64,000 nucleotides of DNA from Pseudooceanicola batsensis HTCC2597 (GCF_000152725.1 NZ_CH724131.1:1041856-1105855), one strand, 5' to 3'. Counted from the first letter of the stretch, positions 16,787-26,222 are shown. Numbers and translations are program-made. The notes: generated from the letters alone by a model not told the origin.

Positions 16787-17938
16787 ATGGGACAAATCAT
16801 CGAACGCAGCCGGAAAGACGGCAGCATAACCTACACCGCGCAGGTCCGACGCAAAAAAAGCGGCAAGACCATCTTCAGCTTCGCGCAGACCTTCGATAAG
16901 AGGGCCGACGCCAAAGCATGGATGAAGCGAAAGGAGCGGGAACTCAACCAGCCCGACGGCCTTGCGATCGCCCTCAAGAAGAAGACGGCGAAGACGCTTG
17001 GCGAGGTCATCATCGCCTATATCGAGAGCCAGAATGGTCAGATCGGAAAGTCGAAGCTCCAGAACCTGAGGGCGACATGCCGGTTTGAGATCGCCAACGA
17101 GAACGTCGAGGCTCTCGTCGCATCGGACTTCGTAGCCTTCGCACAAGAATTGCTGAAGGGGACGCAGCCTGCGCCCTTGGACCCCAAGTCCATCCCTCTC
17201 GACTACTACGAACCTAAGCCCCGATTGCCCCAGACTGTCGGCGGCTACATGACGCATCTCGGCGTCGTCCTGCGTCACGGAGGACCATTGGTCGGGCTGA
17301 AGCTGCCAAAGGCAGAATTTCTCGAGGCAATGGAAACCTGCCGTCATCTCGGAATTGTGGGACCTTCAGACAAGCGTGACCGCCGACCTACCGTTGAAGA
17401 ACTCGATCAGCTTATGGCCTACTTTGTCCGCTTCAGCGATGATGACCCTCGCGCAGTTCCAATGCACATGATGGTATTGGCTGCCATCTTTCTTACTTAT
17501 CGTCAGGCGGAGCATACCCGGCTTCTTCGGTCGGACGTCGAGGCAGCACTGACCGATGAGGAGCCCACACTCACGATCCGCAACATGAAGCATCCCCGGA
17601 AGAAGCAAGGGAACGACATTACGGTTCAAATTCGCAGTGAAGGATTAGCAGTTATAAGGGCTATGGATCATGACGACAGTCGGATCTTTCCTTATCATCC
17701 TGATACTGTCAGTCGACGGTTCACTCAGGCCTGCAAGGTGCTGGGAATCGAGGACCTTCATTTTCATGACCTGCGTCATGAGGGGATCTCACGTCTCTTC
17801 GAAATGGGCCTCCAGATCCCGGAAGTAGCGGCCGTCACTGGTCACCAACACTGGCTGACGCTCGAACGCTATACCCACCTCAAAAAGAAGGGTGACAAAT
17901 TTAAGGATTGGCGGTGGTTGTGTCTGATCGGACTTTAG
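16787..17938 (+). CDS. Phage-type tyrosine recombinase (integrase)
   Basis: A 383-residue integrase. The N terminus has a short beta region and a SAM-like core-binding domain (about 60-170). The catalytic domain shows Arg in LTYRQAEHTRLL, Lys in MKHPRKKQ, HDLRHEGISR (His-x-x-Arg), GHQHW and the nucleophile in LERYTHL, all intact. ATG 16787 follows GAAGGGAAG. It is the most likely integration enzyme of the adjacent island, but no flanking attachment-site duplication was found. Confidence 0.88.
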   Translation: MGQIIERSRKDGSITYTAQVRRKKSGKTIFSFAQTFDKRADAKAWMKRKERELNQPDGLAIALKKKTAKTLGEVIIAYIESQNGQIGKSKLQNLRATCRFEIANENVEALVASDFVAFAQELLKGTQPAPLDPKSIPLDYYEPKPRLPQTVGGYMTHLGVVLRHGGPLVGLKLPKAEFLEAMETCRHLGIVGPSDKRDRRPTVEELDQLMAYFVRFSDDDPRAVPMHMMVLAAIFLTYRQAEHTRLLRSDVEAALTDEEPTLTIRNMKHPRKKQGNDITVQIRSEGLAVIRAMDHDDSRIFPYHPDTVSRRFTQACKVLGIEDLHFHDLRHEGISRLFEMGLQIPEVAAVTGHQHWLTLERYTHLKKKGDKFKDWRWLCLIGL

Positions 17939-17984
17939 TTCCTATCAGTTTAATGATCGAATCTCTCCAACGCGGCCTCGTAGC

Positions 17985-18287
17985 TTGAGGCCGCGCAGCT
18001 GTGCCACGGCGTCCGCCGCATCAACGAGCGGCTCGTTCCTCAGAGGGATGAGGCGCTGGCGCACGTCGTTGTGCAACACGATGACCACCATCTTACCCTC
18101 GGCTTGCAACGTAGCCACGCCGGCACATAGGCCGTCCGTGAGTGCCCCGCTCTCTGGCGCCAGCAATATAACACGTGACGGTCGCGACCAATGCTTCCGC
18201 CCCCTTGCCGGGGCGCACGTGGCCTCCAATCACCGCAGCGCGAGCACGCCCTTTCGCTCAGACTCGTTGCAGATCGCCTGTCGAGCG
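17985..18287 (-). pseudogene. Decayed fragment of a Zn/Cd/Pb-type P-type ATPase
   Basis: The minus strand closely follows 45772-46070 inside the intact ATPase: ALTDGLCAGVATLQAEGKMVVIVLHNDV against ALTDDLRTRVAALEAEGKTVVIVLRDDV, and DAADAVAQLRGL in both. Only about 100 codons of the nucleotide-binding domain remain, with indels and no start. It adjoins an IS1182-like fragment. Confidence 0.85.
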
Positions 18288-18290
18288 CGT

Positions 18291-18745
18291 GGCGTCCCGA
18301 TCCGCCTTCGAATGGGACCCGGAGAACGACCGATACATCTGCCCCGAGGGCCATGAGCTGAAGCAATTCCGCCGGAACTACTCCGATACCGCCCGCGGCA
18401 GAGACTTGACCGGCACCCGCAAATACCGCGCCCTCAAGGCCGACTGCCAGGCCTGCCCGTCGAGGCACAGGTGCTGCTCGAACATGGAGTTCCGTGCGGT
18501 GACCCGCGAGGAGCACGAGGACGCCCCGCCATGTGGCCGGGGCCTGCCGGACGACGAAGGGATATAGGGTCTCGCGCGACAAGCGGAAGAAGGTCGAGAT
18601 GCTCCTCGCCCATCTCAAGCGCATCCTGAACCTGACGCGGCTTCGATTGCGGGGGCCGAAGGGCGCCAGGACGAGTTCCTCCTCGCCGCCATTGCCCAGA
18701 ACCTCCGGAAGCTGGCGAAGCCGAGGCCTTCGACGTTGGCAACGG
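18291..18745 (+). pseudogene. IS1182-like transposase remnant
   Basis: Consecutive frames read FEWDPENDRYICPEGHELK, CQACPSRHRCC, then SRDKRKKVEMLLAHLKRILN, LTRLRLRGPKGA and EFLLAAIAQNLRKLAKP. These are the Cys-rich insertion and C-terminal helices of IS1182-family DDE transposases. At least two frameshifts break the gene, and the N-terminal half is missing. Confidence 0.75.
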
Positions 18746-19111
18746 CATGATCTGAGGGGCGGCGGCGTTGATCCAGTGAGGGAACAGCTGCATCGCAGCG
18801 CCTATCAGGAGTCCCGTCCCGGCGGCCAGGCGGTGCGTCGGAATGCGGCGAGTTCTTCAACAGAAGCGGCTCGAAGGAGACATACAGAAGCCAGCTTTGA
18901 TGCTGCGGTCTCAGCCCGCATTGCCGTCATACATTTAGCGCGCAAGGGGTAACAGGGCAGGAGGCGGCCGACCTCGAAGGCGGTTGTGGAGATCAAATCG
19001 TTGTTCCAGTAGGTAAAGACGGCCCTGCGCTGATAAGGGACTCCCAACTCCACAGACGAGAATTCTATTCCTTAGCACCCAGCAGGAACGGTAGGTCGAG
19101 CCCGAAATAAG
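18746..19111. other. Intergenic region before the large defence gene
   Basis: About 365 bases with no recognisable gene. It probably holds the promoter of the gene at 19112, but no clear -35/-10 pair stands out. The ribosome site before ATG 19112 is weak. Confidence 0.45.
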
Positions 19112-22100
19112 ATGACTGAAATCACGAACCGTAGCCTCCGAGCGCCCAACGATTGGCAGGAGTTTGAGCGGCTTACCTACGATCTGTTCCGGCGGGTTTG
19201 GGAAACCGACGACGCCCACATGCACGGTAGAACCGGCCAAGAGCAGCATGGCGTCGATGTCTACGGCACGGACCGACGGCAAGGAAAGCGAGTCGGTGTC
19301 CAGTGCAAAGGGAAGAACGGCGATTACAACAGCGCCGTGACCGCTGCCGAGCTCGCAGGCGAAGTCGAGAAGGCCAAGAGGTTTAAGCCTCGCCTCGATC
19401 GCTTCGTTCTTGTGACCACCGCGCCGAATGACGCGAAGATCCAGTCGCAAGCACGAACGCTCAACGAGAAGAACCAGAAGGTCGGCCTCTTCGAGGTCGA
19501 CATCATGGGATGGGAGGAGATCAAGCATCTCATCCAGGATCATCCCGCGGTCTTCGAGGCCTACTACAGCGGTATGTCTCCTGGCGTTCCGCAGAGGGTG
19601 ATCGCAGCAATAGAAGAAGATGGCGAACGCACCCGCGCTCACTTCACGAGCGAGATGGAACGAAGGTTCCCAGCGTCCGCGCATCGCGACGACGTCAGAA
19701 GTTCACAGGCGACGGCACCTGACAGCTCGCCCGCGGAAGACCCGCTCGGGCGGCGCATCACGGATACCGCCGATCTACTCAAGGACACGCCTCCACGGAC
19801 TGTGCTCACGCGCTTCGAGAAGCTGTGGCAGGAGGAGGCGGCGACTGCCTCTGACCGAAACCGATACCGGATCAAGGCGAATATCGGTGCGGCATACTGG
19901 ATTCTTGGGGACTACCCGGCAACCTGTGCCAGCTTCCGCGAAGCTCATGACGAGCTGCCCGAAGAGCCCGACGGGATAGCGATCCTTGCCTCAGCAGAGA
20001 TGCTCGAAGGCGACCATAATAAGGCCTTTGAGCTCGCTCAGCAGGCGCTTGCGGGCGACAAGGACTCCGAGCGAGCTGCGGGCGTGCGTGTCGAGACCGC
20101 ACCCGCAGAACTCCCCTGGCAGGACGTTCAGAGTCTCCTGCCCGACAAGTTCCAGCAGAAACCGATGGTGTTGATGGCACTGGCCGAACGTGCTCTCGCA
20201 CAGGGCGACACGAAGGAGGCCAAGAAACTGTCTTCCTCAGCGCTCAGGCGCGAGCCCGAGAATTGGCGCATTCTGGTCAGAGCGGGGTTGCTCGAGTTCG
20301 GCAAGGTTGCGGAGAAGGATGAAATCCGCTTCCTCCGCATGCTTCGAGAGGCGGACCGGAAAGTCGTGGAAGACGCCTCCTCCCACTTTGGCGACGCCTG
20401 GTCGGCGATCAAGGAGACCGGATGGCCAGCGCAGGGCGACTGGATTGCCGCCAATCGAGTATCGACGCTGTTGCTCCTCGGCGATGTCGCGTTGGCCGAT
20501 CAGGTGCTCGAGGAGGCACTCGCCCTCTGCGGAAGAACGCCGTCGCTGCTTCGCGTGAAGGCCTTGCGCCACATGGTCCTGGACGAGTGTCATGAGGCGC
20601 GACGCGCCCTCAGCGACCTAACTGAGCAGGAACGTGATCCCAACGATCGGCTGATGCTGATCCAAGCTCAGATCAGAGACGGTGCAGCCGAAGAGGCCCT
20701 GGAAGCCGCCGTGAAGCTCTACGACGACGCGGACGGGGATGAACTCAGGCTATCGGCCGCCAGCTGTCGGCTTCTTGGTGCCTCGCAGTTGTCCGACGAT
20801 GCCTTGGACGCTGAGGCTTCCGCCCTCCTCGAGGTTCATGGGGACTCCGTCCTCCTTATCTCGACTTACCTGGGTTTGAGGCCTAAGGCCCCCAACAAGG
20901 AGGAGCTCAAGCAGCGCCTTCTCGATACGCTTCCCAAGGACGCCGACACCTTCACGAAGGATCGCGCGGCGCATGCACTCTACGAAGTCGGAGAACACTC
21001 AGCAGCGGCTGACCTCTTCATGGCGGTGTGCGATCCGAGCACTGACAGTCACCAGCTGCGGCTGGCTTTGAGATCTCTTACGCACGCTCGCCGCCTCAAA
21101 GAGGCGAGAAAACTCTACCAGAAGCTCGACAGACGCATCCGCGACAAGAAGGAAATCCGGCGGATCGGGACATGGATCTTCGAGGAATCTGGACAGCTTG
21201 AGCAGGCGCGGAAGGAGTTCGAGCCATGCCTGACCGGAGCAGATGAAACTCTTGAAGACCGACTTCTTTGGCTGAACCTCTGTCTACGGATTCCGGACCT
21301 TGAGGCCGCCGAGGAATACCTTCGGGAGGTCAGCGTCGGCATCGTCGGTGAGCCGCGGACACGGATGCAACTCGCGGTCATCATGGACCGGATACTCGAT
21401 GATCCGCTGAAAATTCTCGAGATAGGCTATCGGGCTCTTAGGGACGACTACACCGACCCGCAGCTCCATGCCGCGTTCATCATCCACCTCTTTTTCATGG
21501 GACGTGCGGGGCGCAGGGCTGATCTTGAACGGCAAGTCGTCGAGCCGGACACCGCAGTCGTTCTGTCTGGCAACAACCGTGACGACATCGTTCGGATCAT
21601 TGAAGCCGCTCCGGCCCCTCAGTCGACCCGGGACGAAATCGCACCAGATGATGCGCTCGCTCAGCGCCTGATGGGCAAGAAAGTGGGCGATCAGATCGAG
21701 ATGGAAGGGCTGAACGGCCCCTACGCCCTCACGATCAAGGAGATCGTCAGCAAGTTCGTTCACGCCCAAGCTCGCGCCCTCAGGGACTGCGATCGCATGT
21801 TTCCCGAGAACAGGTTCCTCGGCGCCCTTCGTCTCGACGAAGACGACGTCGAAGGTAGCCTCAAGCCCGTCTTGGAGAGTGCACGGCGGCGCCGAGAGAC
21901 CGTAGAACGCATCGAGGAAGCCTACCGCACCGGGAACATGCCGCTGCCGCTACTGGCTATCATCGGGGGAGGCACGCCCTTCGACTTGTGGGATCACATC
22001 AGACACCATCCCGAGCTTCGCTTCCAAGTCGCTGTCGGTGACGGCGCAGAACGCACAACCGCGACACGCACGCTTCGGAAATCCTCGAGGGCCATCATCG

Positions 22101-23116
22101 ACCCGGTGACCCTCTACGGTCTGGCGGGACTTGGGGTCCTCGAAACCTTCGTGGCCGCTCGCCCTGACCTCATGATCACCCGCAGCAGCATCGATCTGCT
22201 GCAAGAAGCGCTGGTCGATCGCGACGACTCGTTTCGCGATCCGGACCGCCAAGGTGTGCTCGTTCCTGTCGGCGATCATTTCCAGATCATCGAGCGGTCG
22301 AAGGACCTAACGGAGATGCTTGTCCGACAGCTCTCGCAAACCCTCGATGCCGCAAGGAAGCTCGAAGTTATCATGCCCGAAGCCGGGATGAGACTCAGCC
22401 CCGAGGTGGAAGAGCTCTTCTCGAAGATTGCCCCCTGTTTCATCGACTCGATGATCGTCGCCAAAGAGCAAGGAGTGCCCCTGCTTGCAGACGACCTCGC
22501 ACTCCGAAAGATCGCCGCTCTCGAGGGTATCTCATCGGCCTGGTCCCAAGCGGCGCTGCTCACCGCGCGTAATACAGGAGGGATCGATCCCGGATCGTAT
22601 GCAGATGCCGTCCTAAACTTGCTGGAGGGCACCTACGAATACACCAGCGTGGACACGGCGACCCTTCTCCACGAGTGGAACACGGCAGGCCACGACGAGA
22701 GCGAGCGGCTTCAGAAGATCATGGATCAGGTGGCAGCGCCGAACAACGAGCTGGGCAGCGTGACCAACCTTCTCGCCGGAGCCCTGATGGAGACTTGGAA
22801 AGGCGAGGGCGGGCAGGAAAGGTGCACTCGGCTCGCGGAGATTGCGCTTCGCGCCTTTGAGACCCAGCAAGGGCGAGAAGCTGCGGAGAAGGCTCTGGTC
22901 AACACAGTGTTGCGGGCCGTTGCCCGGCACCAACGGGCCGGACGAACTCCTGTCTTGCCGGGGCGACTGCGCGCAACAACGTCACTAACTCCCCCGGATG
23001 CCCTCACGCCCGATGTCGACTATGTCCGCCGAAAAGAGGTCGAGGAAACCATCGGAGCATCTGTTCTCGTCGCACTTCGACGCGATATCGAGAACGAAGC
23101 GGAAGCCACATCATGA
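19112..23116 (+). CDS. Giant putative defence protein: Mrr-like nuclease, TPR, GreAB-C-like, PIN
   Basis: A 1334-residue protein. Residues 1-130 look like a PD-(D/E)xK nuclease: Glu19 in EFERLTYDLF, Asp49 in HGVDVYG and Gln64-Cys-Lys66 in GVQCKGKNG. About 200-830 is an alpha-helical, TPR-like repeat region (for example AYWILGDYPATCASFREAHDEL). Residues 854-885 (MGKKVGDQIEMEGLNGPYALTIKEI) resemble the C-terminal domain of GreA/GreB. About 940-1165 looks PIN-like: Asp in IIDPVTLYGL (near 997), Asp in CFIDSMIVAKEQG and LLADDLALRKIA (near 1124-1129). A TPR-GreAB-C-PIN architecture has been described computationally in bacterial conflict systems; here a nuclease is fused to it. One intact frame, low similarity to neighbours, next to mqsR. 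Antiphage action by nucleic-acid cleavage is inferred. Confidence 0.72.
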   Translation: MTEITNRSLRAPNDWQEFERLTYDLFRRVWETDDAHMHGRTGQEQHGVDVYGTDRRQGKRVGVQCKGKNGDYNSAVTAAELAGEVEKAKRFKPRLDRFVLVTTAPNDAKIQSQARTLNEKNQKVGLFEVDIMGWEEIKHLIQDHPAVFEAYYSGMSPGVPQRVIAAIEEDGERTRAHFTSEMERRFPASAHRDDVRSSQATAPDSSPAEDPLGRRITDTADLLKDTPPRTVLTRFEKLWQEEAATASDRNRYRIKANIGAAYWILGDYPATCASFREAHDELPEEPDGIAILASAEMLEGDHNKAFELAQQALAGDKDSERAAGVRVETAPAELPWQDVQSLLPDKFQQKPMVLMALAERALAQGDTKEAKKLSSSALRREPENWRILVRAGLLEFGKVAEKDEIRFLRMLREADRKVVEDASSHFGDAWSAIKETGWPAQGDWIAANRVSTLLLLGDVALADQVLEEALALCGRTPSLLRVKALRHMVLDECHEARRALSDLTEQERDPNDRLMLIQAQIRDGAAEEALEAAVKLYDDADGDELRLSAASCRLLGASQLSDDALDAEASALLEVHGDSVLLISTYLGLRPKAPNKEELKQRLLDTLPKDADTFTKDRAAHALYEVGEHSAAADLFMAVCDPSTDSHQLRLALRSLTHARRLKEARKLYQKLDRRIRDKKEIRRIGTWIFEESGQLEQARKEFEPCLTGADETLEDRLLWLNLCLRIPDLEAAEEYLREVSVGIVGEPRTRMQLAVIMDRILDDPLKILEIGYRALRDDYTDPQLHAAFIIHLFFMGRAGRRADLERQVVEPDTAVVLSGNNRDDIVRIIEAAPAPQSTRDEIAPDDALAQRLMGKKVGDQIEMEGLNGPYALTIKEIVSKFVHAQARALRDCDRMFPENRFLGALRLDEDDVEGSLKPVLESARRRRETVERIEEAYRTGNMPLPLLAIIGGGTPFDLWDHIRHHPELRFQVAVGDGAERTTATRTLRKSSRAIIDPVTLYGLAGLGVLETFVAARPDLMITRSSIDLLQEALVDRDDSFRDPDRQGVLVPVGDHFQIIERSKDLTEMLVRQLSQTLDAARKLEVIMPEAGMRLSPEVEELFSKIAPCFIDSMIVAKEQGVPLLADDLALRKIAALEGISSAWSQAALLTARNTGGIDPGSYADAVLNLLEGTYEYTSVDTATLLHEWNTAGHDESERLQKIMDQVAAPNNELGSVTNLLAGALMETWKGEGGQERCTRLAEIALRAFETQQGREAAEKALVNTVLRAVARHQRAGRTPVLPGRLRATTSLTPPDALTPDVDYVRRKEVEETIGASVLVALRRDIENEAEATS

Positions 23117-23407
23117 CCTCGAAGCGATCCAGTCAAAGTTCAAGGATGTTGAGAGTTTCGAGATCACGCGAACCGCGGTGAAGACAGCAGACGAGCTCGG
23201 CTTCGGCCTCGAAGACATCGTGGAGGCAGTTCAGGACCTGGAAAGTGCAGACTTCGTGAGTTCAAGTCCTGCGCACAGTCCTCCGATCCCTGGCGTCTGG
23301 CACGACACGTATAACATGCGCTGGGGGGGCATCACCTCTACATCAAGTTCGCAGGCCAGACGATCGTCGACATCACCCTGGTCTCGTTCAAGGAGAAGAA
23401 CGGATGA
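23022..23407 (+). pseudogene. mqsR: MqsR-like toxin, frameshifted
   Basis: The frame KRKPHHDLEAIQ, SFEITRTAVKTADELGFGLEDI, LESADFVSSS and WHDTYNMRWGG matches MqsR mRNA interferases, which cleave at GC-rich codons. The reading then shifts after a run of seven G (about 23322-23328); in the next frame it continues HHLYIKFAGQTIVDITLVSFKEKNG to TGA 23407, the family C terminus. Eight G would restore one protein. In-frame ATGs at 22998, 23013 and 23022 all lie inside the upstream gene, so the true start is uncertain. The stop overlaps the mqsA ATG. Either the toxin is dead, or the G tract slips, or there is a sequence error. Confidence 0.8.
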
Positions 23408-23619
23408 CGGGAACTCGTATCCATCCGGTGACCGGAAAAGCGCTGACCCGACAGGTCCGCGCTCAGGTCGTCAGCTTCGGCTCGATGAGCGAGCGCGTGT
23501 AACCGCCGCTCGTAATCTCCCCAGAACCGCCGTTTGAAAATTCCCCAGACGCGAGCGGCGTCGTGAATTTCCGGACCTCATTTATCCGGAAATTTGCGTC
23601 GCCGCGGACCACTGGCCTG

Positions 23620-24879
23620 ATGCCCTCAGCGCAGAGACGGGGGCGGCAGGTGAAGGGACTGAGGGAGATCGTCTTGATCCATGATCTGAAGAAACAGGGG
23701 CTGAGCATCAGCGCCATCGCGCGGAAGGTGGGCTGCGACCGCAAGACCGTCCGCAGGCATCTCGACCGAGGTCTGGAGGCTCCTGTCTACGGACCGCGGG
23801 CGCCGCGACCGCGGACCATCGAGCCGTTCGAGGCGTTCCTGCGGGAGCGTGTTCTGGCTTTCCCTGATCTCAGCGGGGCCCGGCTTCTGCGCGAGATCAA
23901 GCAGATGGGTTACGCGGGCGGCTACACCGCAGTGACCGACTTCCTGCGCGAGGTTCGGCCGCCGCGGCAGACCCGCTTCGAGTGCCGGTTCGAGACGCCG
24001 CCGGGCCGCCAGGCGCAGATGGATTTCGCCGAGTTCGCTGTCGAGTTCAGCGACGCGCCCGGCACCGTCCGGAAGGTCTGGCTGTTCAGCATGATCCTTG
24101 GTCACAGCCGCTGGCTCTGGGGCCAGTTCGTCGCCAGCCAGAACCTGCAATCGGTCCTGCGCTGCCACGTCGGTGCCTTCGAGGCGATGGGCGGGGCGCC
24201 GGAGGAGGTTCTCTATGACCGGATGAAGACCGCGGTGATCGGCGAGGACGAGGCCGGCGTGATCACCTACAACGCCGCGCTGGTGGCGCTGCTGAACCAC
24301 TACGGTGCCGTGCCGCGCGCGTGCCGCCCCTATCGGGCCAAGACCAAGGGGAAGATCGAGAGGCCGTTCCGCTACATCCGGCAGGACTTCTTCCTGGCCC
24401 GGACCTTCCGGAACCTCGAGGACCTCAACGCCCAGTTCGACAGCTGGCGCCGCGAAGTGGCCAACCCGCGCGTCCACGCCACCACGCGGCGGATCATCAA
24501 CGAGGCTTTCGTCGAGGAACGGCCGAGCCTCAAGCCGCTGCCCACCATCCCCTACAACGCAGTGCTGACGGTGGAGCGCCGCGTCAGCAAGGACGGCATG
24601 ATCTCGGTCGGCGGCAATCTCTATTCGGTGCCGGACACGGCCCGGCGGCGCACGCTGGAGATTCAGCACCATGTCACGGAGCTCAGGATCTTCGAGGATG
24701 GCCAGCTGATCGCTCGCCATCCCGTGCTCGAGGGCAAGGCCCTGCGCCGCATCGACCCTACCCACCGCAAGGCGCCGCCACCGCGACTGCCGCACCAGAT
24801 GCCCATCCAGGGGCTGCGTCGGCCGCTGGAGTTCTATGACGCCGTCGGCCGCCGCCTTGCGGCGGGCGCCCCGCAATGA
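23620..24879 (+). CDS. istA: IS21-family transposase IstA
   Basis: About 420 residues. An N-terminal helix-turn-helix (REIVLIHDLKKQGLSISAIA, RKVGCDRKTVRRHL) is followed by a DDE integrase core: Asp in RQAQMDFAEF, Asp in VLYDRMKTAV and Glu in TKGKIERPFRYIR. The C-terminal beta domain (SKDGMISVGGNLYSVPD) is normal for IstA. ATG 23620 and GTG 23650 are both possible starts. The stop overlaps the istB start by four bases. Confidence 0.93.
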   Translation: MPSAQRRGRQVKGLREIVLIHDLKKQGLSISAIARKVGCDRKTVRRHLDRGLEAPVYGPRAPRPRTIEPFEAFLRERVLAFPDLSGARLLREIKQMGYAGGYTAVTDFLREVRPPRQTRFECRFETPPGRQAQMDFAEFAVEFSDAPGTVRKVWLFSMILGHSRWLWGQFVASQNLQSVLRCHVGAFEAMGGAPEEVLYDRMKTAVIGEDEAGVITYNAALVALLNHYGAVPRACRPYRAKTKGKIERPFRYIRQDFFLARTFRNLEDLNAQFDSWRREVANPRVHATTRRIINEAFVEERPSLKPLPTIPYNAVLTVERRVSKDGMISVGGNLYSVPDTARRRTLEIQHHVTELRIFEDGQLIARHPVLEGKALRRIDPTHRKAPPPRLPHQMPIQGLRRPLEFYDAVGRRLAAGAPQ

Positions 24880-25718
24880 CCGAGCTCCTCGATCGCATTC
24901 GCGGCGCGCTGGTCGGCCTCCGGATGCCCCGAGCGCTGGAAGCTCTGGATCACACCCTCCAGCAGCTGGAGAAGGGCGAGATCACCGCCATCGAGGCCAT
25001 CGACGGTCTGCTCAGCGAAGAGTTCATCACGCGGGAGAGCCGCCGCATCGATATGGCCCTGCGCACCGCCAAGCTGATGCCGGTCAAGACGCTGGAAAGC
25101 TTCGAGTTCAGCTTTCAGCCTTCGCTCGACCGAGACCGGATTGCGGCCCTGGCCCAACTCGACTTCATCCGGCGGGCAGAGGTGGTCCATTTCCTCGGCC
25201 CTCCCGGAACCGGCAAGAGCCATCTCGCCACGGCTCTCGGCGTCGCGGCAGTGAAGGCGGGCCGCAGCGTCTACCGCGCCACCCTCGCCGAGCTGATCGA
25301 GGGGCTGGCCCAAGCCGAACGAGAGGGCCGCCTACCGGAGAAGATCCGGTTCTATGCCCGAGCGTCTCTGCTGATCGTGGACGAGATCGGCTATCTACCC
25401 ATCACCCGCGGCGGCGCCAACCTCTTCTTCCAGCTGGTGAACGCCCGCTACGAGAAGGGCGCCATGATCCTGACCTCCAACCGCGGCTTCGCTGAATGGG
25501 GTGAGGTCTTTGGCGATCCTGTCGTCGCCACCGCGCTGCTCGACCGGCTCCTGCACCACGCTGTCGTCATCCAGATCGAGGGCGCCAGCTATCGCCTGCG
25601 CGCGCACGCGGACCTGATCCCCGAGCACGTCCGAGCCAACGCGCCCATCTCGCCGCCTCCACCGCCCAGGCGCAGGGGGCGACCGCTGAAACCCAAGAAT
25701 GGAGCTGCAAATCACTGA
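24876..25718 (+). CDS. istB: IS21 helper ATPase IstB
   Basis: A 280-residue AAA+ ATPase of the DnaA/DnaC type. Walker A is FLGPPGTGKSHLATAL (about 106-121), Walker B is LLIVDEIGYLPI, and sensor 1 is ILTSNRGFAEW. It directs target capture by IstA. Length is slightly greater than usual because of a Pro/Arg-rich tail (PPPPRRRGRPLKPK). Confidence 0.93.
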   Translation: MTELLDRIRGALVGLRMPRALEALDHTLQQLEKGEITAIEAIDGLLSEEFITRESRRIDMALRTAKLMPVKTLESFEFSFQPSLDRDRIAALAQLDFIRRAEVVHFLGPPGTGKSHLATALGVAAVKAGRSVYRATLAELIEGLAQAEREGRLPEKIRFYARASLLIVDEIGYLPITRGGANLFFQLVNARYEKGAMILTSNRGFAEWGEVFGDPVVATALLDRLLHHAVVIQIEGASYRLRAHADLIPEHVRANAPISPPPPPRRRGRPLKPKNGAANH

Positions 25719-26170
25719 CTGCCGGCCGATCGCCGGCCCCGCCGAAGTGGGGAATTTTACTTCGGCACTTCTGGGGAAATTTACCTCGGCGTTGACAAGC
25801 GCGTCGATGTTCCCGGCTGGTATCCGAAAGACGACAGCGACTCGATCCATTCCGGAGCGGACCTCGCGGTAAGAGAAGAGACCCTCGCAAGGCTGCGCAA
25901 GGACTACGGAAACCATGTCCGAGGAATCCGCAAGGCGTTGCGCCTCACGCAGAGCGAGGCTGGAAACATCGTCGGTGGCGGGCCCCGCGCCTTCCAGAAA
26001 TACGAGAAGGGCGTCATGCCGCCCAGCGATGCCGCCGTTGGTCTACTGGAGATCCTGAAGGACGACCCGGGCAAGATCGAGATACTCAAGCGGCTTCGAG
26101 AATCTCACTCGCCGGTGCCGGTTCAGGGGTCCGGATCATCTGGTCGGAGAGACGGCGCGACAGCGTAGGT

Positions 26171-26186
26171 GTTGGCAGCTGCCAAC
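26171..26186. repeat. Palindrome copy 1 (GTTGGCAGCTGCCAAC)
   Basis: A perfect 16-bp palindrome starting three bases after the mqsA stop at 26168 and ending 36 bases before the small gene at 26223. First of five related copies up to 32754. Confidence 0.9.
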
Positions 26187-26222
26187 TGTAGGACGCGAGC
26201 GCCCCAAGCCAGGAGCATGACG

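Larger units (their letters stand above)
23498..25797 (+). mobile_element. IS21-family insertion sequence, 2300 bp
   Basis: The ends read TGTAACCGCCGCTCGTAATC and, on the other strand, TGTCAACGCCGAGGTAAATT, both followed by CCCCAGAA and later AAAATTCCCCA, the tandem terminal repeats typical of IS21. It is flanked by a 6-bp duplication, AGCGCG, at 23492-23497 and 25798-25803. Both istA and istB are intact. It sits inside mqsA. Confidence 0.95.
23404..26168 (+). pseudogene. mqsA: MqsA-like antitoxin gene split by the IS21-family element
   Basis: ATG 23404 opens MTGTRIHPVTGKALTRQVRA and continues to SMSERV at 23497. After the element the same protein resumes as VDVPGWYPKDDSDSIHSGADL and ends with a helix-turn-helix (IRKALRLTQSEAGNIVGGG, FQKYEKGVMPPSDAAVGLLEIL) to TAG 26168. 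Removing the element and one copy of AGCGCG restores a single frame. The helix-turn-helix is the DNA-binding half of MqsA; the N-terminal part lacks the zinc-binding cysteines of E. coli MqsA. The 3' half could still be expressed from an internal start as a free regulator. Confidence 0.85.
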
